From Pelagibacteraceae bacterium (lineage in GTDB: Bacteria > Pseudomonadota > Alphaproteobacteria > Pelagibacterales > Pelagibacteraceae), in the NCBI GenBank assembly GCA_022763425.1, contig JALEGD010000001.1, forward strand, positions 1 through 64,000: 64,000 nucleotides of DNA. Reading direction: 5' to 3'. The notes beneath the pieces were generated by a model. That model saw only the letters and a program-made list of their open reading frames with translations, was not told the origin of the DNA and ran no database searches. How positions within the stretch are numbered: the first letter of the stretch is position 1; the number at the start of each line of letters is the position of its first letter. A program made the translations under genes and the position numbers. Below, one piece after another: positions 27,183-36,444 of this stretch.

Positions 27183-28525
27183 AAAATTGTAACTAATTCC
27201 TCAGATGATGTAGGGTGAACAGGGACAGTCTGTCTTAGATCATTAAGATACAATCCTTTTTGAAAGGCAATTGCCAATGATTGAATAATTTCAGCTGCAC
27301 TCTCTCCAATATAAATTAAACCTAAAACTTTTTCTGATCTTGGATCATACATAACCTTTATAAATACTTTGCTTTTTTTATTTTTCATAAAAGAGTACTT
27401 GAGAGGACCAAACTCAGTAGTTAATATTTTATACTTTTTCTTCAGTTTAATAAGATCATTTTCCCCATATCCAATTGATCCGACTTCTGGCTGGGTAAAG
27501 ATTGCAGATGCGACTTTATTATAATCTAATGTTAATTGAGGTTTTTTGCCCCTAATATGATCAAATAAAATCATTGCCTCTCTAATAGCAACTGGTGTTA
27601 AATTTTTTCGATTAGTCACATCGCCAATAGCATAAATAGACTGGTCGTTTGATCTTGAGTTATTATTAACTTTAATTGCTCTTTTTTTATCTAATTTAAT
27701 TTTTGTATTTTCTAAATTAAGACTATCTACATTTGGCGATCTTCCGATTGCATAAATTAATAAATTTGTTTTGATTGTTTTTTTATTAGTAATAATATTG
27801 ATTTTTGTTCCAGATTTTTTAATCTCTTTTAATGAAGTTTCGTTAAAAACTTTTATTCCTCTTTTTACAGCATACTCTAAAATACGTTTTCCAATATCTG
27901 GATCAAATTCATTAAGAACTGTCTTTTTTCTTATAATTAAATTGACTTCATAATTTAAATTTTTCAACAAAAACGCAAATTCTAATGCAATATAACCACT
28001 GCCAACTATTGATATATTTTTTGGCAATTTTTTTAATTCAAAAAATTGATCTGAACTTATACCAATTTTTGACCCTGGGATATTTGGATAATTTGGTTTT
28101 GAACCTGTGGCTACTATTATTTTTTTAGCACTAATAATTTTTTTACCTCTTTTTAACAGAATTTTTTTTGACGATAAAAATGACCCATGATCTTGGATTA
28201 TTTCAACACCAGCTTTTTTTAAATTTTTAATATAAATTTTATTTAATCTTGAGATTTCTTTATTTTTTTTTTGTACTAAAGTTTTCCAACTATGATTTGA
28301 TTTTCCAACACTCCAACCATAAGTCTTGGCATCAATTACCTGGTCGTTAAAGTTAGAAGCATAAACATATAATTTTTTAGGTACACATCCTCTTATTACG
28401 CAAGTGCCTCCAACACGACTGTTTTCCAAAATACAAACTTTTTTACCAGTGCCAGCCATTAATCTTGCAAAACGCACGCCTCCGGAACCAGCGCCAATAA
28501 CAATGAAATCGTACTGTTTTTTCAT
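27179..28525 (-). CDS. gor: Glutathione-disulfide reductase
   Basis: VIGAGSGGVRFARLMAGTGKKVCILENSRVGGTCVIRGCVPKKLYVYAS, HPTSSEELVT. Confidence 0.93.
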   Translation of the reverse strand: MKKQYDFIVIGAGSGGVRFARLMAGTGKKVCILENSRVGGTCVIRGCVPKKLYVYASNFNDQVIDAKTYGWSVGKSNHSWKTLVQKKNKEISRLNKIYIKNLKKAGVEIIQDHGSFLSSKKILLKRGKKIISAKKIIVATGSKPNYPNIPGSKIGISSDQFFELKKLPKNISIVGSGYIALEFAFLLKNLNYEVNLIIRKKTVLNEFDPDIGKRILEYAVKRGIKVFNETSLKEIKKSGTKINIITNKKTIKTNLLIYAIGRSPNVDSLNLENTKIKLDKKRAIKVNNNSRSNDQSIYAIGDVTNRKNLTPVAIREAMILFDHIRGKKPQLTLDYNKVASAIFTQPEVGSIGYGENDLIKLKKKYKILTTEFGPLKYSFMKNKKSKVFIKVMYDPRSEKVLGLIYIGESAAEIIQSLAIAFQKGLYLNDLRQTVPVHPTSSEELVTIF

Positions 28526-28566
28526 AATGTATTTTTTTATATAATTATATTATGTTATAAGTCCAT

Positions 28567-29058
28567 ATGCCTTCATTTGATGTCATTAGCAAAGTAAATC
28601 AACAAGAATTAACAAATGCGATTTCAAATTGTAATCGTGAAATATCAACACGTTTTGATTTTAAAGGCCTGCATATTGTCATTGAACCAAACCAAAAAGA
28701 AAATACGATAACTGTAGTTGCTCCTGATGATTTAAAATTAAAACAAGTTAATGATTTACTAAAAGGTCATTTAGTTAAAAGAAAAATTGATCCAAGAATT
28801 TTTGATATTCAAACAGCTGTTGAAGCATCAGGGTCATCAAAAAGACAGATTATAAAGATTAAAGAGGGAATATCACAAGAAGCTGCTAAAAAAATTATTG
28901 CGGAAATTAAAAAAACTAAAATCAAAGTTCAGGTCAAAATACAAGGTGACGAACTACGTGCAGACGGCAAAAAGAAGGATGATCTTCAAGAAGTAATGCA
29001 ATTTATAAAAAGTATTGATATTGGACAACCTGTCGAATTTACTAATTTTAGAGATTAA
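28567..29058 (+). CDS. yajQ: YajQ-family cyclic-di-GMP/nucleotide-binding protein
   Basis: MPSFDVISKVNQQELTNAISNCNREISTRFDFKG; GDELRADGKKKDDLQEVMQF. Confidence 0.95.
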   Translation: MPSFDVISKVNQQELTNAISNCNREISTRFDFKGLHIVIEPNQKENTITVVAPDDLKLKQVNDLLKGHLVKRKIDPRIFDIQTAVEASGSSKRQIIKIKEGISQEAAKKIIAEIKKTKIKVQVKIQGDELRADGKKKDDLQEVMQFIKSIDIGQPVEFTNFRD

Positions 29059-29153
29059 TGAGTAAACGTTACTCTGGAAAATCAAGAAAAGATAAAAAAT
29101 TTAATAAGAGAGCTAAACTAAGCAAAAAAGGGAAATCTAAATTAAAAAAGTAA
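29058..29153 (+). CDS. 31-aa Lys-rich micro-ORF MSKRYSGKSRKDKKFNKRAKLSKKGKSKLKK
   Basis: Read manually; ATG shares its A with the yajQ TAA stop (TAATG); below ORF-track cutoff. Confidence 0.45.
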   Translation: MSKRYSGKSRKDKKFNKRAKLSKKGKSKLKK

Positions 29154-29191
29154 TTGATTTAAATTTTAATCAAGATTAAACATACCACCCA

Positions 29192-29965
29192 ATGCAAAAA
29201 GAATTAGCAACACTATCTAAAAAATTAGCAAAAGCCTTTAATACTAATTCGCTTATAGCCCCTTTACCTTCTAAGTTTTGCAAAAATACAAAAAATGCAA
29301 ATTTATTAAGAGTTGCGTCGGAAAAATTGATTAAAAGTCCTATCATTGGTTTCAAGGCGGGTGGTACTGGAAAAGCAATGCTAAAAAAATGGAAAGAAAA
29401 AGAACCTTTTTATGCTTCAATTTTTAAAAAAAATCTTGTTAAAACTAATTCTAAAGTAAAGCTTTCAAAAAATACTTTTGGAATTGAACTTGAAGTATTT
29501 TATTTTCTAAAAAAGAATGTTTTAGAGTCAAAATCAAAAATTACAGAAAAGAATATTGGGCGTTATATCGATGGTATGGGACCGTGTATTGAGCTTGTTG
29601 GATACAGACAAAGAAAAAAAGGTGTGTCTTGTCTTGGAGATTTGACTGCTGACTTTGGTTGTAATGTAAAATTTATTATTGGAAAAAAACAAAAATATAA
29701 AAAATTAAAATTTAATAATTTACCAACTACTCTTTTTAATAAAAAAAGTGGTCAAACAGTTAATGGAAATACAAAAGCAGTTTACGATAGCCCATTAAAA
29801 TCACTTGTTTGGTTGGTTAACCGTGCAAGAAAAGATAAAGTCACTATAAATAAAAATTTCTATGTATTTACTGGTTCAACAGTTGGTGTTGTTCCGATAC
29901 TTAAAAAAGGTTTATTTGAAGGCCAAATTAAATCTTTGGGAACTGTAAAAACAACAGTTCGATAA
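29192..29965 (+). CDS. 2-keto-4-pentenoate hydratase / fumarylacetoacetate hydrolase-family-like protein
   Basis: IIGFKAGGTGKAMLKKW, FGIELEVFYFL, CIELVGYRQ, KSLVWLVNRAR; weak motif-level similarity. Confidence 0.6.
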   Translation: MQKELATLSKKLAKAFNTNSLIAPLPSKFCKNTKNANLLRVASEKLIKSPIIGFKAGGTGKAMLKKWKEKEPFYASIFKKNLVKTNSKVKLSKNTFGIELEVFYFLKKNVLESKSKITEKNIGRYIDGMGPCIELVGYRQRKKGVSCLGDLTADFGCNVKFIIGKKQKYKKLKFNNLPTTLFNKKSGQTVNGNTKAVYDSPLKSLVWLVNRARKDKVTINKNFYVFTGSTVGVVPILKKGLFEGQIKSLGTVKTTVR

Positions 29966-31024
29966 TTATTTTTTTAATTTTCTCTCTTTATCAAACATAA
30001 CCGCCAAGCGATCGATAATATAATCGGAAGCTTCAAAAATATCTTTGGGCTGAAAGTTTTTAGCATTTCCAATATCAGTCTTATCATCCAGACAGATAGG
30101 GTTTTTTAGACGTTGAGTTACATCCTCACCTTCAACGTATAATAATATTAAATAATCTTTATCTGTAGCAGCATCATCATTTCGAATTAAACATTCTCCA
30201 CTCTCTGAAATATTATCTATGAATCTTAAAGGTGATCTTTTTTTGGTAATATATCTTTTGTTAATCTGGAAAACGATTGACTTCATGTTTCTTGAAAATC
30301 TTTCTAAACGTTCAACTAATTTTTGTTTGAGCGCGTTTTCGGCTTTCTCAGCTTCTAAGATTGCCCTAGCTTCTTCTCTACTTTTCCTTCTAACTTCTAA
30401 TTCTTCAAGTTGTTTTTCTCTTAATTTCTGACGATATTCTTGATATTTTTGACGTATTACAGCAAATCGATCTCCCACTTTCCATAGATGATCTTTAAGC
30501 TGATAAATTTTCTTTCGCTCTTCGAGCTTTATATCTTTGATAAGTTGTAGTCTAAATTTTTCACGATCTCGTTCCTTTTTTTCAGCAAATTTTTGCTCTT
30601 GTTTCAAAAGCTTTTCAAGATTTTGAATATCTCTCTTTGTTTGTTTGATTTTTAATTTTTCTAAATAAATAAGAAATTTTATTTTTAGACGTCTAAAATA
30701 TTCATAAACTTTTTCTTTTAATTTTTCGAAAAAAGATGGTTTTTGAATAGTCTTTATTTTTTTAATTTTTTTCTTTTTAGATTTTTTTTTCTTGAGCTTA
30801 AATATTTTTTTAAAATTTTTTTGCTTTTTAAGTTTATTTTTTTTTAGTTTTTTTTTTGTTTTTAAGCTTGATTTCGAGAGTTTTTTTTTCTTTTTAAAAT
30901 TGTTTTTCTTTCTAATTTTAGATGATTTTTTTTTAAATTTATTTTTCTTTTTTATTTTTAAAGGTTTTTTTTTAACCTTTTTTTTTGTTTTTTTAGTCTT
31001 TTTCTTTTTATTTTTTTTCGACAT
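29966..31024 (-). CDS. Hypothetical protein with extreme poly-lysine N-terminal domain and coiled-coil middle
   Basis: N-terminal ~95 residues mostly Lys, then Arg/Glu/Lys heptad-like region, then a normal-complexity C-terminus. Confidence 0.7.
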   Translation of the reverse strand: MSKKNKKKKTKKTKKKVKKKPLKIKKKNKFKKKSSKIRKKNNFKKKKKLSKSSLKTKKKLKKNKLKKQKNFKKIFKLKKKKSKKKKIKKIKTIQKPSFFEKLKEKVYEYFRRLKIKFLIYLEKLKIKQTKRDIQNLEKLLKQEQKFAEKKERDREKFRLQLIKDIKLEERKKIYQLKDHLWKVGDRFAVIRQKYQEYRQKLREKQLEELEVRRKSREEARAILEAEKAENALKQKLVERLERFSRNMKSIVFQINKRYITKKRSPLRFIDNISESGECLIRNDDAATDKDYLILLYVEGEDVTQRLKNPICLDDKTDIGNAKNFQPKDIFEASDYIIDRLAVMFDKERKLKK

Positions 31025-31640
31025 TTGATTTTTTTATTGCTTCAATCAATTGTTCAACGGACTGAGCACCTGATATAGATAATTGATCATTAAATACATA
31101 AAATGGAACTCCAGTAATACCCATTTCTTTCGCAACATTGTCCATTTTGTCTATTTTTTTTATATTTTCTTCATCATTTAAATACGTCTTAACTTCATTT
31201 ACATCTAAATTATTTTTTTTTGCAATAGACATTAAAACTTCTTCATCCCCAATATCTTTTGCTTTATTAAAATAACTTTCAAATAAATCTGAAATCACTT
31301 CATTTTCAGCTTTATACTTTCTTGCGAGATCTATTAATAAATGAGACTTAACAGTATTTGGTGTTCTTTTGATCTTATCAAGCTTAATTTGTAAATTTTC
31401 TTGTTCACCTTGCAATATCATGTTGTCATACATGGGTTTTGCATTTTCAATGCTACCAAATTTTGTTTTGATATATTCAATTCGGTCCATCCCGTCTTTG
31501 GGCATTGAAGGATTGAGTTGAAAAGGCAAGTTCATCACAATTGTCTCTGGAAGGTTAAGTTTTTTTAATGCTTGGTTCAACCTTTCTTTACCAATATAGC
31601 ACCAGCCACAAATTGTGTCTGAAAACATTTTAATTTGCAT
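31008..31640 (-). CDS. DsbA-family oxidoreductase, FrnE-like
   Basis: IKMFSDTICGWCYIGKERLNQAL, GITGVPFYVFNDQLSISGAQSVEQL. Confidence 0.9.
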   Translation of the reverse strand: MQIKMFSDTICGWCYIGKERLNQALKKLNLPETIVMNLPFQLNPSMPKDGMDRIEYIKTKFGSIENAKPMYDNMILQGEQENLQIKLDKIKRTPNTVKSHLLIDLARKYKAENEVISDLFESYFNKAKDIGDEEVLMSIAKKNNLDVNEVKTYLNDEENIKKIDKMDNVAKEMGITGVPFYVFNDQLSISGAQSVEQLIEAIKKSNVEKK

Positions 31641-31643
31641 GAA

Positions 31644-32411
31644 TTATTTAAATTCTTTTAATAAACTCTCAGCACTTCTAGCAAAAAGATTAGTATCACT
31701 ATTAATTGCAACGAATGTATACCCGGCCTCAACATATTTTTTTGCATAGTCTTTTTTAGCAGTAAGAATTCCTGCAGGTTTTCCAACTTTGTTACATACA
31801 TCTAGAGCTTCATGAATTAAATCTTGAACTTCCTGATCTTCAAATTTTCCAATTTTTCCAATAGACCCAGAAATATCACTAGGCCCCATAAAAATCCCAT
31901 CTACCCCATCGATTTTGCTAATCTCTGGAATATTTTTTATTGCGTCTTTAGTCTCACACTGAACTATCACGCAAATTTCTTTTTCAGCATCCTCATAATA
32001 ATTTTCAACATGACCATATCGATTCATTCGAGCGGCTGACATAATTCCTCTAATTCCTTTAGGTGGATACCTGGTTGCAGCAACCGCTGCTTTTGCCTCT
32101 TCAGCATTTTGAACAAAGGGAAACAGAATTGTTTGTGCTCCCATATCAAGAATTCTTTTTACCATTATTGGTTCATTCCAAGGTACCCTTACAACGGGTT
32201 CAGTATCATAACCTTCCATAACCTGTAATTGTGTTAATACCTCTTGAATATCATTTGGAGAATGCTCCATATCAATCACAGACCAGTCAAAACCTGTAAC
32301 TGAAACAATTTCGGCAATGGTATTATTGGATAAACAGCTCCAAATTCCAATTTGTTTTTTTTTATTAGCTATATTTTCTTTAAATTTATTTTTTTTGATT
32401 TTCATATTCAA
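31644..32411 (-). CDS. HpcH/HpaI aldolase family protein
   Basis: GIWSCLSNNTIAEIVSVTGFDWSVIDMEHSPND, PPKGIRGIMSAARMNRYG, DGIFMGPSDISGSIG. Confidence 0.92.
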   Translation of the reverse strand: MNMKIKKNKFKENIANKKKQIGIWSCLSNNTIAEIVSVTGFDWSVIDMEHSPNDIQEVLTQLQVMEGYDTEPVVRVPWNEPIMVKRILDMGAQTILFPFVQNAEEAKAAVAATRYPPKGIRGIMSAARMNRYGHVENYYEDAEKEICVIVQCETKDAIKNIPEISKIDGVDGIFMGPSDISGSIGKIGKFEDQEVQDLIHEALDVCNKVGKPAGILTAKKDYAKKYVEAGYTFVAINSDTNLFARSAESLLKEFK

Positions 32412-32420
32412 TTGTTATCT

Positions 32421-33197
32421 TTATTTAAGAAGTTTATCAAATTTTTTAAATAAATCCTTTTCATTTCCTTTTAACAAATCATTTAAAATATCTTTTTTTA
32501 AATTCTTTATTTTTTTTTCAAATTTTTGCTTCACTTTTTGCTTCAAAATATCATTTTGAACTTTTGCTATGATGTTAGTTAATATCATTGCCGCAACATC
32601 TTTGAAATGATTGGCATTTTTTGAGTTTCCAACATTTAAAAACTCCATATCACTTAATTTTGTATTCGTATTAACTTGCAAGTCGTCCGAAACAACTTGA
32701 GCATATGCATTTTTAAAAGTAAGTTTTTTTATAATAAAATTTTTATCTTTTTCCTTTTGAGGATAAATTTTATCATTCTTACTTGATCCACCGCCTACAC
32801 TTCTTTCTTGTTTTAAAGCCTGATTAATTAGAGATAAGTTATCTACGATCTGCCCATTTCGAATGGATACTTTATACTGAAAATTAATACCTTTGATATC
32901 AACTAACTTAACTTCTACTGTATCACTCGTAACAGACTTTAGATTAGTAATGATTTTAACATCTTTAATTTTTAATAATTCTCCAGGAAAGCCATCATTG
33001 TTTTTAATACTAATATTTTTTAATGTTATTTGTTCTTTTAAAAAATCGATCTTTAAATTTTCTATCTTAACTTCACGTTGTGAAGCTTCCGTAGCTTTAT
33101 TTTCAATAATATTTTTTGCAATGTCATCCGCTTTAAATTCTGAGAATAAATAAACTCCGCCAACAATTAGTGTAATTAAAATAATAAAAAATCTCAT
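32421..33197 (-). CDS. AsmA/DUF748-like membrane-anchored protein
   Basis: Single N-terminal TM; repeated beta-rich VKIENLKIDFLKEQITLKNISIKN segments. Confidence 0.55.
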   Translation of the reverse strand: MRFFIILITLIVGGVYLFSEFKADDIAKNIIENKATEASQREVKIENLKIDFLKEQITLKNISIKNNDGFPGELLKIKDVKIITNLKSVTSDTVEVKLVDIKGINFQYKVSIRNGQIVDNLSLINQALKQERSVGGGSSKNDKIYPQKEKDKNFIIKKLTFKNAYAQVVSDDLQVNTNTKLSDMEFLNVGNSKNANHFKDVAAMILTNIIAKVQNDILKQKVKQKFEKKIKNLKKDILNDLLKGNEKDLFKKFDKLLK

Positions 33198-33316
33198 ATT
33201 AAATATAGAACCAGACTAATAATAAGAATTATAGGTAACACAAGAATAAAACCGATGATTTTGTTCTTAATAAAAAAATAATCTAAAATACTAAGTAAAA
33301 ATTTTATTTTTCTCAT
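33194..33316 (-). CDS. 40-aa membrane protein MRKIKFLLSILDYFFIKNKIIGFILVLPIILIISLVLYLI
   Basis: Read manually; ATGA overlaps with both upstream (DnaJ) and downstream (AsmA-like) ORFs; resembles the short DUF5989-type membrane proteins. Confidence 0.65.
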   Translation of the reverse strand: MRKIKFLLSILDYFFIKNKIIGFILVLPIILIISLVLYLI

Positions 33317-33801
33317 TTATGTATCTCAAGAAGTATATCTCTTGCTCGGTTAATTTTGCTAGCTAATTCATTGCTTCCAGATTTATCAGGATGAGCTTGC
33401 TTTATTTTTGTTTTATGTGCATTTATAATTTCTTGCCTCGAGCAATTCCGCTCTAATCCTAAAATTTTATATGCCTCATTCACTTCGCCAAATGATGATG
33501 TAAAAGTTCCATTTGATCTATTTTTTCTAACTTTTAAAATCGTAGAAACTAATCGGTAAAGATAAACAAGGTTTACAAAATTAAATACACTTCGTTTAAG
33601 TGCGGTTCCAATAACTGCAAAAAAAGGTAAAGAAAGTAAATACCTGCCAGCTAAAATTAATAAAATAATTGCGGTTACCGATAGAAGAATAATTCCAAAC
33701 TTAAACATTCCAGAGAATGTTTTTTTATCCATATTGGAAATTAGCCAAAGAACACCATATAAGATAAGGAATATAACTAAGCTTAAAACAATCAGATTCA
33801 T
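33313..33801 (-). CDS. Membrane protein with C-terminal DnaJ domain
   Basis: EAYKILGLERNCSRQEIINAHKTKIKQAHPDKSGSNELASKINRARDIL (HPD motif). Confidence 0.9.
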   Translation of the reverse strand: MNLIVLSLVIFLILYGVLWLISNMDKKTFSGMFKFGIILLSVTAIILLILAGRYLLSLPFFAVIGTALKRSVFNFVNLVYLYRLVSTILKVRKNRSNGTFTSSFGEVNEAYKILGLERNCSRQEIINAHKTKIKQAHPDKSGSNELASKINRARDILLEIHK

Positions 33802-33803
33802 TT

Positions 33804-35873
33804 ATGAAATTAGTACCTAAATTAAGAAAAGAAAAAAAGGTGATAAATCTTCATGGCGATGAATTGATCGATGATTATGCATGGATCAAACAAAAAGACT
33901 GGCAAAGTGTTCTTAAAGATCCTTCAAAGCTAAATGGAGAAGTTCTAAAATATATTAAAGAAGAAAATGATTATAAATCTGATCAACTAAAAGATTTAAC
34001 TGACTTAAAAAATAAAATTTTTAATGAGCTTAAAGGAAGAATAAAGGATAAAGACTCCTCCGTTCCTATAAAAGATGGCGCTTATAGTTATTACAGTAAA
34101 TATTTAGAAAACTCTGAATATCCTCAATTTTTAAGAATTGATGGCAATAATAAAGAAGAGGTGATTTTTGATGCAAATCTAAAATCTAAAGACTTTAAAT
34201 TTTTTAATCTAAGCTCTGTTAGTCACAGCCATGATCACAAATATTTAGCATACAACGTCGATACTAATGGAAGTGAACATTATGATTTATCTGTCGAAGA
34301 AATTGAAACAAAAAAAGTTATTACTAAAAAAATTGAAAATACAACTGGTGAAATTATCTGGCACCCAAATAATAAAATAATTTTCTATACAGTTTTAGAT
34401 AATAATCACAGACCTAATAAAATTTTTGCTCATGAAATAGGATCTGATCCAGCTAATGATCAACTTATATATGAAGAAAAAGATGCTGCATATTTTTGCT
34501 CTCCTTCATTAAGTCAAAGTAAAAATTATCTTTTGATTAGAACAGGAGATCATCAAACTTCTGAGTATTGGTTTAGCCAAATAGAAGACTTTAGAAATAT
34601 TAAATGTTTTAAAAAAAGAAAAGACCGAGAAGAATATGAAATAGATCACGCAAATGGAATTTTTTATATTCTAAATAATTTTAATGAATGTAAAAATTTT
34701 AAAATCTCAACTGCGAGTATTGAGGATATTAATATTTGGAATGATTATATAAAATATAATCCTAAACATTTATTGCTCGATTTTACAGTATTAAAAAATT
34801 GGTTTATTTTGTTTCAAAGAGTTGATGGATTAAATCAAATTTTAATTAAAAGTTTAGAAAATTCTGAAGAACATTTAATTAAATTTGATGATGAAACTTA
34901 TGAACTCTCTCTTTCAGGACAATATGAATTCGATACTGATTTAATAAGAATTTCTTATAGCTCACCAATTACACCTGCAACGGTTTACGATTATAACTGC
35001 AAGGAAAGAAAAAAAATTCTAAGAAAAACTCAAGAAATTCCATCGGGTTATGAAAAAGATAATTATGTTTGCAAACGAGTACTCGTGAGCGCTCATGACC
35101 AAGAGCAAGTGCCTCTAACTATTTTTTTTCATAAAGATACACCGTTAGATGGAGATGCTCCCTTACTTCTATATGGTTATGGAAGTTACGGCATTACTAT
35201 TCCAGACAGCTTTTCTTCAAACAGATTTTCTTTAATCGACCGTGGATTTGTTTACGCCATCGCTCATATCCGGGGAGGGCGCGAAAAGGGCCAAGAATGG
35301 TACGAAAATGGCAAGTTAATGAATAAAAAAAACACGTTTTTAGATTTTATTTCTTGTGCAGAATATCTTTGTAACAATCAATATACCTCCAAAGGCAAAA
35401 TCATTGCTCAAGGTGGTTCTGCTGGTGGCTTGTTAATGGGATATATTTCTAATGAAAGACCAGATCTTTTCCTAGGCATTATAGCTCAAGTTCCTTTCGT
35501 TGATATTTGTAATACGATGCTTGATGAAGAACTTCCGTTAACTATAACTGAAATTCCTGAATGGGGTGATTTAAAAAATAATAAAAAAGCTTATCAGTAT
35601 ATTAAAAGTTATTCTCCCTACGATAATGTTAAGAAACAAAACTATCCTAACATGCTTATTACGGGTGGTATTACTGACCCGCGAGTAACCTACTGGGAAA
35701 TGACAAAATGGATTGCTAAATTAAGAGATTGCAAAACAGATAATAATTTAATGATGCTAGATATGAATATGGATGCAGGACACAGTGGCGCAAGTGGAAG
35801 ATATGATTATTTAAATGAAGTTGCGCTTGCATATATTTTTGCTTTAAAAATTTCTAACAAAGCTACATCTTGA
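33804..35873 (+). CDS. ptrB: Oligopeptidase B (S9 prolyl oligopeptidase)
   Basis: DDYAWIKQKDW, GYGSYG, AHIRGGREKGQEWYENGK, AQGGSAGGLLMGY, DMNMDAGHSGASGRYD. Confidence 0.95.
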   Translation: MKLVPKLRKEKKVINLHGDELIDDYAWIKQKDWQSVLKDPSKLNGEVLKYIKEENDYKSDQLKDLTDLKNKIFNELKGRIKDKDSSVPIKDGAYSYYSKYLENSEYPQFLRIDGNNKEEVIFDANLKSKDFKFFNLSSVSHSHDHKYLAYNVDTNGSEHYDLSVEEIETKKVITKKIENTTGEIIWHPNNKIIFYTVLDNNHRPNKIFAHEIGSDPANDQLIYEEKDAAYFCSPSLSQSKNYLLIRTGDHQTSEYWFSQIEDFRNIKCFKKRKDREEYEIDHANGIFYILNNFNECKNFKISTASIEDINIWNDYIKYNPKHLLLDFTVLKNWFILFQRVDGLNQILIKSLENSEEHLIKFDDETYELSLSGQYEFDTDLIRISYSSPITPATVYDYNCKERKKILRKTQEIPSGYEKDNYVCKRVLVSAHDQEQVPLTIFFHKDTPLDGDAPLLLYGYGSYGITIPDSFSSNRFSLIDRGFVYAIAHIRGGREKGQEWYENGKLMNKKNTFLDFISCAEYLCNNQYTSKGKIIAQGGSAGGLLMGYISNERPDLFLGIIAQVPFVDICNTMLDEELPLTITEIPEWGDLKNNKKAYQYIKSYSPYDNVKKQNYPNMLITGGITDPRVTYWEMTKWIAKLRDCKTDNNLMMLDMNMDAGHSGASGRYDYLNEVALAYIFALKISNKATS

Positions 35874-35896
35874 AAAATTAAAATTCATTCCCATAT
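35869..35896 (+). promoter_or_regulatory. Sigma-32 (RpoH)-like heat-shock promoter upstream of hsp20
   Basis: CTTGAAA (35869-35875) - 13 nt - TCCCATAT (35889-35896) versus E. coli consensus CTTGAAA-N11-16-CCCCATNT. Confidence 0.7.
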
Positions 35897-35940
35897 CAAA
35901 AGTATGGGTCGCTTAATGTTAGGGCCTATAAAAAAAGTAC

Positions 35941-36408
35941 TTGCTTAACAAAGGAGGAAAAATGAGTAATGCTTTATCTATATTTAATCAACTAAGACCT
36001 GTTACTGTAGGTTATGATAATATTTTCGATCATTTTGAAAAAATGTTTGAGGATGATTTTTTTAAGACACCTTCAGTAAACTATCCACCATACAACATCG
36101 TAAAAACTGGTGAAAACCAATACAATGTTGAAGTGGCATTAGCAGGATATAATAAAAAGGATATCGCCATCGAATATGCTGATAACCTTTTAACAATCAA
36201 ATCTGTTAAAAAAGATAGTTCAGAAACTAAAGATGAAAACGGCAATGTTATTCATCAAGGTATTTCTAAAAGGTATTTTAGTAAATCTTTTACAATCGCT
36301 GATGACACCGAAGTTAAAGGCGCTGAACTAAAAGATGGTCTTTTAAAAGTTTCTTTGGAAAGAATTATTCCAGAAGCTAAAAAACCAAGACAAATTGAAA
36401 TACAATAA
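35941..36408 (+). CDS. ibpA: Hsp20 small heat-shock protein, IbpA-like (start probably ATG 35962 after AGGAGG)
   Basis: PYNIVKTGENQYNVEVALAGYNKKDIAIEYADNLLTIKS; GISKRYFSKSFTIADDTEVKGAELKDGLLKVSLERIIPE. Confidence 0.93.
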   Translation: MLNKGGKMSNALSIFNQLRPVTVGYDNIFDHFEKMFEDDFFKTPSVNYPPYNIVKTGENQYNVEVALAGYNKKDIAIEYADNLLTIKSVKKDSSETKDENGNVIHQGISKRYFSKSFTIADDTEVKGAELKDGLLKVSLERIIPEAKKPRQIEIQ

Positions 36409-36418
36409 ATAATATAGG

Positions 36419-36442
36419 TAGAGGCGACTTTAGTCGCCTCTA
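36419..36442. terminator. Convergent hairpin between hsp20 and gshB
   Basis: TAGAGGCGACT-TT-AGTCGCCTCTA. Confidence 0.75.
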
Positions 36443-36444
36443 GA

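Noticed and set aside
30792-31028. Plus-strand ORF of 78 aa, extremely Phe/Leu-rich (MSLNIFLKFFCFLSLFFF…)
   Set aside because: Mirror image of the poly-lysine coding tract on the minus strand; composition artefact.
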